Positions 28,191 through 39,800 of a stretch of 64,000 nt of DNA are shown piece after piece (the stretch's first letter is position 1; every line of letters begins with the position of its first letter). The stretch lies in assembly GCA_037074765.1 (NCBI GenBank), contig JBAMDO010000084.1, positions 124,001-188,000 of the forward strand, given 5' to 3'. The DNA comes from Mansonella perstans (taxonomy: Eukaryota > Nematoda > Chromadorea > Rhabditida > Onchocercidae). The notes beneath the pieces were generated by a model. The model was not told where the DNA came from and made no database searches. It saw nothing but the letters and a program-made list of their open reading frames with translations. Made by a program: the position numbers and the translations under genes.

Positions 28191-28350
28191 CTTAGTGGAA
28201 CTTTGAGAACTTATAGAAATCGAACATCATACGCAATCCAAAATGCTCACACTAATTTGCATAGTGTGACTAGGATGCAAGTTACAGGCCGTCAACTTTA
28301 CCAAAGAGGTGCTAAGAGAAAACGAGAAAGTCGTGATAAATATTGCGGGG
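28191..28350. promoter_or_regulatory. Short divergent promoter between set-23 and ced-2
   Basis: Only 160 bases separate the inferred start codons of set-23 (minus) and ced-2 (plus). Both 5' UTRs and the shared promoter or trans-splice acceptors must lie within or overlap this interval. No TATA box or named factor site is evident. Confidence 0.5.
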
Positions 28351-30090
28351 ATGAGGGAGTCATCATCATCATCGTTTGACCCCTACTCATGGAGGAATTT
28401 TTATTTTCACGTAGATCGAGAGGAAGCAACACGGTTACTGTCCCAGCCCGATTCTGACCTCGGTACATTTCTTATCCGCGATTCTACAACTCCCGGAAGC
28501 TATGCCTTAAGCGTCAGGTACTGGCATCATGTGCTTTATAGTTTTAACTGGCCGGATATTTGCCTTCTGTTCATTTTAATATCTTTTCAATTAATTAGTC
28601 ACCATAACACTATGCAAATTTCAATTGTTGTAGAGAAGAACTATTTGGTGATCAGCAGGTTCGACACTACCTTATTGAGCCTGTTGAAGCTGATAATGGC
28701 AAAATGAATGTGAAAGTAAGTTTAGACAATTAGCTCGGAACTGGCAGATCTTATTCTCAAAATAGGATTATTCATAGTGTTAATAACTTGTAACTTACAC
28801 TGCAGATAGCCGATCAGTATTTTGTTGACATTCCTGCCTTGCTCAACCATTTCAAAATGAGGATTTTGGCAAATGTTAGTTTGGTATGTCCACTCCGAAA
28901 AGCTGCAATTAATAGAGTACGTTTCTTTCTTTCGTGTTTTGCATCCTTCCTCTTGCAATTTTTTTGCCGGTTAAGTTTTTTTTAATAAAATTACTTTAGC
29001 ATATTACTAAAGTTCGTACTGCATGTGGTTTTTTTTTTTTTTTTTTTTTGTTAAACTAACATATGGGCTTTTTTGATGTTGACCAAAGTGTGTTGTAATG
29101 AGCACATAATGAGTAAAAAATGTTATTGAATAGACAGATCTCAATTATTCAATCTTTTCCTTATCAGTCCAGTTATGTTATATCATTATAATTTGTTCCT
29201 TTACGTGCAATTATTTCAGATGATTGCCTTATATTCATTTGAAGGGCAAGAACCAACAGATCTTTCATTTGAGAAAAATGAAATTCTTGATATAATCGAA
29301 AAACCACAGGAAGAATGGTGGGAAGCTCGTAATGCTTTGGGTAATGTTGGCCTTGTGCCTGGAAATTACTTGGTGAGAATTCCAGTTATCTTTTCACTCA
29401 TAAAGTGCTTAGGCAGTACTTTGATCTTTATATACAATTTCAGCTTCCATCCTACGTCTAATAACGTCTAGCCATTGTGTGTTTTTATAGTTTTAGGCAC
29501 AATTTGATGAAGTTCTAATGCAAAGAGACAGTCCTGATTCTTCAGTATTATCAGAAAATCGCTTAAGCGGTGCATCTATTCTTAGCGAAACCAATGACGA
29601 TACAATGAATAATACACAACTTTCTGGAACGGTTAGTTTGTAAGTGAAGTTTATTTGGAGCTTTAGTTCATGTAAATATAAAAATGTAAGGTTTGTTATC
29701 ACGTTTAAGATTCGCATAAACATCTTTCATTGCAGCCACAGATGCCAACATTGGCACGTGTAATCCTGGATAGACGACCAAATGTATACGATACGGAAGC
29801 GCTACGTCTGAAGGTTACTTTTACGAAGCAGTTTAACGGTAAAACAAAAGTTTATTGCAGTAAGTTTCATTTTCCGTGTCAAGACTTAAGTCTATATTTG
29901 GACGAAATCTACTTTGTAAGTTCAGCATTCTTCGTTTTAGAAAGGTGACTTGCTGAAAGTAACCAAATTGCATCCGTCTGGTATTTGCGAAGGAATCTTG
30001 AATGGCAAGAAAGGTACTTTCCCGTTTACATATGTGGAATTTGTAGGCGATGCAGATGCAGCAGCAGCAGCAGCACCTACCTCCATATAA
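28351..30090 (+). CDS. ced-2: CED-2 / CrkII adaptor (SH2-SH3-SH3)
   Basis: Seven exons (28351-28517, 28634-28715, 28806-28916, 29220-29372, 29497-29631, 29736-29813, 29941-30090) join in phase to 291 aa. The SH2 domain starts near residue 9 and contains FLIRDS (Arg43 is the expected phosphotyrosine-binding arginine). The first SH3 begins at about residue 121 (MIALYSFEGQEPTDLSFEKN, EEWWEAR, GLVPGNYL). The C-terminal atypical SH3 starts near 217 (ARVILDRRPNVYD, KGTFPFTYVEFVG). In C. elegans CED-2 works with CED-5/DOCK180 and CED-12/ELMO to activate CED-10/Rac during apoptotic-cell engulfment and cell migration. The start was chosen as the ATG just before the SH2 domain; an ATG at 28309 would add 14 residues. 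The protein ends with an unusual run of alanines. Confidence 0.95.
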
Positions 30091-30170
30091 CAAACCGATT
30101 TTCTGTTCTTTCATTACTTCATGCAATTGTTTGCAGTTTTTTTGCCTCTGAAAACAAATACTTATCCAGG

Positions 30171-30176
30171 AATAAA
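30171..30176 (+). terminator. Probable ced-2 poly(A) signal AATAAA
   Basis: A canonical AATAAA lies 81 bases after the ced-2 stop, a normal nematode 3' UTR length. Confidence 0.6.
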
Positions 30177-31783
30177 GTATTCGATACTTTTCCTGATTTT
30201 TTTTTTCATGTATTTCAAATGCTTTTAACGGATTTCCTGTTCGTATATTATATATAATTTATGTTGTATATGAATGTTTTGGCAGTTCTCTGCGTATTTC
30301 TACTTTGCAATCCTTAACGGGAATCCTTTCTTTCATTCATTTTCATTGTTGGTGACATAAAAGCCAGTATTGCGATTCATATAAATAGGATCTGCAGTGG
30401 ACATTTGCTCCCATTTATCAGTTAAAATTATGGAAATTTTAAAATGTCAGGAATAAGATTTGTTAAAAGTGTGGATGGATTCTTTTAGACACATATAGAG
30501 CAAATTTCATAACGTCACATTATGGAAATAATAAAAGGTCAAGAATTAAAAAAGAAATGATAACATGTTGGAACATTTTTGATGGAGTTGATTCTGAAGC
30601 CGTATTACATCGTTATCCAGCATCCATAGTTCATGTCGTGCCGTTGTAAAGCATTGTCTTTTGCAGAAGTATACCGGAAGTGAATACTTTATGAAACGAT
30701 TTTCTTCCCGTTGATGCTTATCTTTTTATATTTTAAATCTTGGATTACCTAAGATTAGTAAGACAAATTTTTTGGACATTGGAATGGTATGGGAAGCATT
30801 CCTAGTGCTGCAATGGAATGAGAAGCATGGTACGGCTCATTTTTGTGTGTACGGTGTATCATATCAATAAAGCTGCTGAAAATGCGAGTTAACATTCGAT
30901 CATAAATTATTCTTGTCTGAAATATTTCAAATTCTTCTGCATATCAAGATTAACATATCGGCAGCAATAGATTCAGAATGAACAAAAGCTTAGATTTATG
31001 GAATGATTCACGATTCTTGGGATTTCGCTCAGTATGTGTCACGTAAAAGATGTACTAGTTATTTCTTTGCTCAATTGAAATTCATTAAAAATCATGAACA
31101 GTTTTCAACAAATGTAATGCAACGAAGACTAACTTCTAGTAGACGGACAATTAACTGCTATCATACACAGGACTGTTTGGAAGTTTGCATACTTCAATAT
31201 GCGCAGATCGACATGATATGATTCCCAGATTCCTAGGACATACCACCACTATAATAAATTTTCTGTATTAATGTGTTCAGCAGTACACCACGGTGAAACT
31301 AAGGAGGAAAAGAAAAGCTTCAAAAATGTTGAAATATACATATTCAATATTATCACCATGGCATAATCCTTTCAAATCGTGCCTTCAGGAAATTCCTCAG
31401 GAAATGCATTTGTTTGAGATATGGCCGTCAAATTTTCTATCCTAAACAGCTATTCTTCTATGACGCACCATAGGAATACAACAGTTGCACATGGATTATA
31501 TGAGAAAAATTTATATGTATGTACATTGCTTCACTTAAATTTTTAGCTTCAATTGAATTTTTTTTTCAAGAATTTCAAGTTTTTTCTCAAGAAATTTTTT
31601 CAAGAACACTTGAATTTTAAGCTTCACTTGAAGCTTCACTTAAATCTATCCTTGTTCACGTTTCAGCGAACGAATATGTGACAAGATAGGACCGTTTTTC
31701 CACTGGAGTCGCATTAATTCCATGTTACTTATTATACTGCCAAAAAAATCTCACAGCTGAAATCGTTCATCAATTAGTCAGAC

Positions 31784-31865
31784 GTTGCCATACACACATA
31801 TACACGTACGTTGCCACATACATACATACCACGTACGTTGCCACACACACACACACACATACGCA
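31784..31865. repeat. CA/CATA microsatellite with repeated cgtacgttgcca units
   Basis: Two copies of cacgtacgttgcca and a third partial acgttgcca are interspersed with (CATA)n and (CA)n runs. This is simple-sequence DNA of the kind that is often length-polymorphic. Confidence 0.8.
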
Positions 31866-33616
31866 TCCGACTACAATTGTTACAGAGCTAGTGCTGCAAT
31901 AGACATCATTATAGAGATGATTTGAATGGAATTGATAGAGTTACAGCGATTGAGTGCGGTTGGTCGTTTGGCGATATGCCAGGAAGTGTCTTGATACGCG
32001 TCACAAACGCGTTGCGTCGTTTGGATGTTAACAGAATTCCGATTAAGACATGGTGCTGTGACTGTCATTCAGGCCTTTCTTACTTACTTAGGATAATTGT
32101 TGATCATTTTCATCTCTCAATACTCCATAATTTATCTCTGTTGAAGTAAACAGGTGCACTATAACCTTTAGATGTAATGTATATGCTTAGCATGTACACG
32201 TACTCATGTTAAGCAATATTTTCGACAACGTGTTTCCTGATACACAACTTAATCATTTCCACAATTGCTAATATCTATAAGCTCTTATCTAATCCTATTC
32301 TTAACTCATTTCATCTTACATTAACTTTTAGATTATCATTGATAATTGTAGAATAAAATCGAAACTTTATTCCCTACTATAAATTGAAGCTTATTAGAAT
32401 GAAATGTAATTATGATAATTTATGCGAAATATTCTTGTAAATTTTCTAAAAATCATTTTTCGAAATTTTAATTGTAAGCATTATTAGGAATGATTGCCTT
32501 AATTTATATGTTAGTTAGTTATATGCAAAACGTTAAGATAGCAAATATGGTTAATGCATTGTTTAGAATGTAAAAATTTTTGCAATCTAGCTAAAGCTTT
32601 TGTATTAATCATTCATATTTTAAATGAATGTTGACCAAAATATTAATGTTCATTTACTTCCACTATGAAGTGTAATTTTTTTTTTTTTTTTTTAAATTAA
32701 TACCACCTTATGATTTATTATTTATTCAGCAAAATGCATAAGTTATATGCTAAAATGTTCTTTTAAATGTTGAAATACTTTGTCAACTTTGTCAGAATTT
32801 TATGCTGGTAAAGAATGCATTTCGTAGCGCGTCGAAATTTTCGCATATATATATTGTGATATTGAACTTTTTTTCGGTTCACATCAAAAGTGATAGATGT
32901 CTACGGAAATTCCCAAGATTTGCAGAGTAATTAGTGACGCAAGCAGTGAATGTAATTTTTGTCAATCTATTTAGAAGAAATCTTATGTTTTTCGAATTGT
33001 GATTGGTGCTTGTTAGTTGGACGTAAATGAGGGAAGGAACAGATATCGAAGGTGACATAAATGTCGTAACGGAAGATCACTTCGAGTTGTTGTCTTTTTT
33101 AGGTTTTTTTTTTTTTTTTTTTTATCGAGTGAATTTAACAATCAGGAAATAAGAAATACGAATAAGCATATGCTGTTGTTTGATCCTTACCCTTGGGTTA
33201 AGGAACTTGCTGTAGTGCAAGGGACTATTGTTATCATCTCCCTCAATCGATTTCTGTATTGGATTCTAAGGAAGCGAATCAGGTTTATTGTAAGTATTCT
33301 GCATTTGTTTGATTGCCAGCATTATTGCAACTGTAACTTTCCTCGTGCATTAGTGATCCGTTCTGTGCTTTTTTCCATTCTAAGTATCATCTTATCAACT
33401 TGTAATCGTTATGTTTTTCAAGATTACTGTTCATTCATTAATTAGGTGAAGTTCTCAGAACAATTAACCTCTAGCATTGCATTGTCTAATTTTAGGGAAA
33501 ATTATTAGTATCTTCTTGGAGATTTTTATTGGAGAGATTTTTTGATTCCCAAACTGCAGTTATGAATTGCGTACCGTTATGGATTGTTTGTTTTAGGGCG
33601 TTTGGAATTTCAGTTT

Positions 33617-33617
<1 letters not shown>

Positions 33618-33648
<31 letters not shown>
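33618..33648. repeat. 31-base poly-A tract
   Basis: An uninterrupted run of about 31 adenines lies about 180 bases upstream of the BICRA-like start codon. It could be the tail of an old retroposed insertion or simple slippage; no element body or target-site duplication is evident. Confidence 0.75.
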
Positions 33649-33651
<3 letters not shown>

Positions 33652-33826
33652 ACCACAAGATAGTTTTTTATAGTCCTGTTTATTTTTCAGGAGCTTAATT
33701 TTGGATGACTTGATTTTTTTTCCTTTCGGCGGATCGTTGTGAGAAATTGGCTTTGTTATTAATACTCATTTTCTTTAGTGGAAATGTGTGGTGAAAAGAC
33801 TGTTTCCTTATGCTGTTCATAGGAAT

Positions 33827-36800
33827 ATGATGTCTTCGAGCGGGTTTCGTCCTTTTGATGATCTTTCCGAGTAAGTTGCTTCTCATTAACTATATTCGAA
33901 ATTTTCTTATTCATCTTTTTGTTCATTGATGACGAAATCATCTGCAAAGTATTGCAAAGTATTTGTTAGTATCATGATATGTTCATGAAATGCTCGAATT
34001 TGGAATATTTTTTCATTTACACGTTGAAATATCGAAACAAGGTCTGATTTTAATTTACGAGTTTGAGCTAATGCTTGTTTTCTTGTCCGCGATTGATTTG
34101 TTCTCGAATCATCTTAGGTAAGTTTGTTACAACTGGGGTGATTTTCGTTGTTAGCTTCTTAAGTACATTTCTCATATCTGTGAACATTCTTTTTGCAGAC
34201 ATTATGAAGATGAATGGTTGCAGTTGGGCCTAGAAGATGAAACATTGAAATGTAGTAGTCCTCCAGCAAGTGGAGCAGCGGATTTTGGTCTGACTGTATC
34301 GACGCGGTCCTGTCCATCACCACTAAGCCATATCCCTACCCGCGAACTTTACCCTTCGGAGCCTCCACCAAAACTGTCTCCAATGTCTGCAGAACAGCAG
34401 ACGTTCATTACGTTAAGTAATAGCCGTATTCCTTCAGTACCTCCTGGTCCATCGCATCCCATTTTGCAACCCCCATCACAGGTCCAGTCATCCGAGCTCA
34501 CCAGTGTCGAATATGAACTAAATCCGGATTTGAGCGTCTTGTCGATACCCTCCAGTTCCCCACTTCTGGTTACCAAACCGGCGGAATTGCAATTTACTCA
34601 GCCATCCGTTTCAGGTCTCCATCAGAATGGAGATTTTGCATCGTTTGTTCAACTCGAACAGAGGGAGAAAAGTGTGAATTTAGTTTATACTTCCAGTACA
34701 CAAACTGGATTTTTGCCTTTGTAGTACACTAGTCATTTTTTTACACCGACCTGAATTTCATATATCTTGGCTGATTTTCATACTTTGAAGTATGTTAGCA
34801 TCTGATATTACTGAGAATGATCCAAGAAGTCCTCTTAAAGAGTTCTATCCTTAAACTTTTTTCCAAAGCTTGATTTCTCGTTTTTTTTATAAATTCAGGA
34901 GCGGTTATTCAGCCTCAGCAGCATCCTCCCGGCTGTATGCATGCTGTTAACGGACAGTGGTTTGTGCAGGCTCAAGTACAGCACGTTCAAACCAGTGCAG
35001 GAACAGTTATAGCTGTAGTTCCAAATTTTTGTCGACCGCAAACGCAAACGACGGGTAACAGTCAGAGTCTGTCGCAAGTGCAAGTTTCACAGTCGCAGTT
35101 GATTGCACATCCTATAGGAAATGGACAAACAGTTAACACCGCTCATCCTACAACACTTCCTGCACAGCACGTGGTGCAGAACCATCCACACCATCAGATC
35201 CAGCGCCAGCAGCAGCAACAACAAATCGTCCATGCTACCCGTATGTCCCGTCCACTTACCGTGGGCGGTACATCCGGCGCGCCACAGCAGGGCCAATCTG
35301 TTATGCAACATTTGTTATCACAGCCAGTTATTTCTCGTTCACAAGTTGTAAGTTTTTACAAAAAAAAAAAACTTCAATAGACATGTTTTTTTAACAAACT
35401 AGCTATAAGCAGGATGAAGTAAGTTAGTTCTGGGAGGAGATCACTGGTCTCAAACCTTTTCGCTGAATCCTGGATGCAGCAGTGTCTATACTGAAACAAT
35501 CTCACTTGCATAACATTTAATGTATTTTGAACTCTGTTCATTTGCATATAACATTTAAAATGATGATGATTGAGCTGAAACACATTTTTTGTTGTTTAAG
35601 CAGACAACAGTTCAGGCACTGACCTCAGTTCCAACAAGCAGCAAAAAGCAACGGAATTCTCAACCTCGTAATGGGCGTAAAAAGGTCTGTAACTTTTCTC
35701 AACTATTTTTTTGTTATTACCAGAAAATAATTTCTTTGTGAATTGCTTTCTTGAAAATTTCTTGATAGCGCACAAGTGACAGTTCTGTTTTACTTAACAG
35801 AGTACTTTTTGTGAGTAATCTATCTTCTTCATTTTTCAGAATACTAGTCAGGGTGGCACTCTGGGATCTGTTCTTATAAAAGCAAACAAACTTGCTGCTG
35901 CTGCATCAACTGATGCATCCGTAAATCAATTGTTGCCTCCATCGCATGGAATTGAAATGAGGTTAAGTGTGCAAAACAGCGAACAAGTGGCCAATCTATC
36001 TAAGGAGATATCGCGTTTGCAAAACCTTGTAAGTATTCAGATTTGATGTATTACAGTGTAAAATTCTAGTTTTCAGTATACTGTGTGATCCACTTCCACG
36101 GCACTAGAAATTTTGTATGTTTCTAAAGTCGAAATGAAATCCTCTGTCCTTTATATGATAGCGTTGTAGATCTTGCATTTTTTCTGTTCAGGGGAATTAT
36201 TTTCAGCAAACAACTTATAATGTGGACCATTCAACAGAAATAAAGGAGTTGGAAAATAAGCGAGCACAAATATTTTTTGAAGCCCTTGCGCAACAGCATA
36301 AGTATGTTATTTTGTGATTCACTTTGGTTCGATGCATTTTTTATTCGTGTTTTTGTTTAATTTTACTTATGTTCTCTACTTTTTGCTTCCTTTTCGGGTA
36401 CTTCCTTCTCATTAAGTTGTGTTTTTGTATTTAAGAGACAAAGACTTGTTGTCGGCGGTTAATCCCAAGCCAGTGGCTTTGACACCACACGTCAGGCAAA
36501 GGAATCATAACAAGAATAGCCATAATAATAGTGGACAAACAACTGTAGTGGTGCATCAAGTGCAGCCTTCTACAAGTTGCGAGCAACAACATCAACAGCA
36601 ACCAACACTTCGGCAACAGCAACAGCAACCGAATTATGAAGCAGCAACATCGGCAAGAGTTCCGGTTTCGTATCACAATTCATACCAAATCTCGACGCAT
36701 TACACTCCGGCCCACGAAAGTCTTCAGAGCAATCAATTCAGTGCCCGTAACAACAGTCAAACTCATCAGGTATGAAGGATTTTCGATGCTGACCTCATGA

Positions 36801-39800
36801 TTTTATGCACTGCAAGAATTTGAAATTTGGTTCCCAATATATATATGTAGAAACCAAATTTTATGTATGCTTTGGATTCTTGATGACTGAATATGCTATT
36901 AATTTTGAGGTGTCGACCGCGCAGTATACTTCATACCAGACAACAATCAGCCAACCGTCCGTGAAGCAGAATCATGTTCGGGAAAATTATATCCACTCAG
37001 TGCCAAATTCTGTGTCGCAAACTATCTTGCAACCTGAACAGCACCTCTCCCGTCGTGTTGTTAGTGAGGTACCCTGCGAGCCACCTCCTCCACCAGTACC
37101 ATTATTTCCGCCACCAACTCTTAGATCGTCTGCTGAAACCGCTGCATGTGTTGCGAAGAAGAAAGTCGAAAGAACTAAAAGGTTTGCAATGCCTAGCAAA
37201 TCATTTAATTGCTAGTGTTATTTTTTTAGAATTTCATATTATCCGTTTTAGTTTTGACATCTTAGCGACACTTGATAAATCGTTCAAGAAAGTCACGCAA
37301 AATAACTAATAGAAATAAAGCTATGGTTATCTTAATTCTTGGTTATTTCCGTTTGCTATTTCATTCGTGGTTACAGGATTAACGATTATTTTTTATCGTT
37401 GCATAATTCTGTGGAACATCCAGACGTGTCATCGCCTTTCCATGATCTCTCAGATGTGCTTCAGCGCCTTCTTCCGTTTCACGTCTATTCAGAACCTGAT
37501 TTTAATTCCGAAATTCTGGACACTTGTATGTTTCTGATGAAGTTTTCCTTTTTTATCTTTTTTTTTTGTTTGAAAACCGGATTAATTCAAGCAAAGATGT
37601 ATATTCTTTCTGAAATCTTACTTCCGAGATCTTAGTTTCACTTGATATAATAGTTTCAGTTGATTACCACTGCCTGCGACATTTTGTGCATTTAAACAAC
37701 AGAAGGTATATTATTGAGCAACGGATGCGATCTCTGCTGTGTAAAGAAGCCATGGTTTGTTAATTTTTCTAAATTAGTGCTTTGATCGCTGGCGTACAAG
37801 TGGAAAAGTTGTAGTTTTCTCACTCTTTTATTACCGCCAGTTAATCAACTGCCATTTGATGAAAAATACGTTGTTTTAGGCGCAAAGTTTTTTTTTAAAG
37901 TTTAATGTGATGTACGTTCTGGAGTTTTTCTCTCTACAATGACGAGTAGAACATTCATCAGAAGAATAACAATAAAAGATGGAATTTGAAGAGTCAGGTT
38001 AATCCAAGTTCGAGAAATTATGAATTTAATGAAAGTTCCTAATCAATTTTCGAATGATGAAACAACTTCTCTAAGCTAGAAATTCTCCAACGTTCTATTT
38101 GTTGTTCAAAAAGAAAACTGGACGAATGATTTTCTTTCAAAAATTTCAGGAGGGTTATAGTAAAGCGGATGAGTGCCTTTTACTTTCACTTGACGCTGAA
38201 CATGAACGTCGTCTACTGGATGAGGAGAAACGAATGGCTGTTTTCTGTGGCAGAGGTAGAAAAAAATTTTAACTGTAACAAAATTTTTAAAGCGAAGTTC
38301 GAGTTTCGGGGTTTCGTTTATTACGCCATATTTTCTGGATCGAATGATTGAGCTATTAAAATTTCTTTTACAGAAGAATTCGTTGCGAATTCTGCTATAT
38401 GCAGTATGAATGGGATAGACATAGAAGGACGTCGAAAGGAATTGATACCAAAAACCATCCCAAAATTGCACTTTGATTACCATAATTTCTCGGAGAGTGA
38501 AATTGCTGCTCGTACTGTTAGCCCATTCACAACGTCTGATAGTGAAGTGTCTCCAGTTTCGAAGTCCATGGGTTCTGACAACGAAGAGAGAATGCTTTAT
38601 GATATAACTGATGAGATACTGTTTTTTGACGAGACTACAGCAATAACCGATATAGAAAGAAGTGCAAATGATCCAGATATAAAGGAGAATTTCACTAAAA
38701 CAAGTGACGAGGTTAATTTTCAACTCGTGAGAAATATAGTACTATTGTCAGAAACGATTATACAAGTAGTTGTACTATTGTCAGAAACTCTTTGACTTTG
38801 TGAAATTTTGGTTATAGCAGTTTTGAATTTAGAAGGTATTAACCCGTATATTTCCAGAAAAACCTGACTACGGATAACTGGATTGATTCAAGTCCGTCAT
38901 TCGATTGCACTTTACAAAGGAAAAGTGATTCAATAAGCTCACATCAGAAATCGTGTTCGCCAGTCACTGCTGATCTACCTGAACAAATTTTTTTTGTAAA
39001 AAGCACGGTACCGTCTATTAAATCAACTGAACAGGTGGAGGCAGTCATTGCTTTAGCACATGCAGCTACGCTAGAGAGAATTTCATCACCTGTCATCGCG
39101 GAAGAAAATGAAAGCATCGAAAATTGCTTTCCAATGGAAGATTGCAGTAAAATTAGCGAGGCGGAGGTAGGGAGTTGCGACAATGATAGTTCGCAAGTTC
39201 TGGAACGTAAAGGAGAGGTCAGCTTTTTTTTTTTACCTTGAGAATTTTTTGAATTTTATAAGAAGCAAACTGTCTAGATCGGCAGTACTTGGTATACCTA
39301 TGCCATTAGTAAAAAATAAAACACTGTGAAAGTATTTAAACACAAAAAATAATTCAGAGTAAAACACTTAGATTACCACTGATGTAAAATAATTATTTAG
39401 ATTGAAAACATTGAGAGACCTCCAATTCGAATAAAAATCGCATTAACTGACGCCGGTTTGAAAAACAGTTTGAACAAAAGCAGCAACAAAAAAAATAAAG
39501 AAAAAAAAAGAAGAAGAAAAAGAAGAAGAGGAAGCATTGTGGCCTCATGAAGACTTGCAGTGGAGAGGTTTGTGTCTTCGTTTCTGCGTTTTTTATAATT
39601 TAATTTCTTCAGAAACTTAAAACAATAATTTTACGGGAATTCTACATTTAGGTAAATGGTTTATATCCGAGTTACTCGGGACTGGAGGACACGAAATCGG
39701 AAGATTCTGCTTTGCACCGTGATGACACATCTCATCCACGCATTCTTATGCGTATAACGCGTAAAAATAATATTGTATCAGTGACAGATCCACGAACGAA

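Larger units (their letters stand above)
30091..33826. other. Intergenic region between ced-2 and the BICRA-like gene
   Basis: It contains the ced-2 3' UTR, a CA/CATA microsatellite (31784-31865), a coding-like segment with no partner (31915-32072), poly-T runs near 32679 and 33108, and a 31-base poly-A run (33618-33648) shortly upstream of the next gene. No complete gene is supported; the 91-codon open frame at 33170 lacks coding character. Confidence 0.55.

Noticed and set aside
33170..33445. 91-codon plus-strand open frame
   Set aside because: Hydrophobic, AT-biased composition, no splice-site support and no recognisable family.
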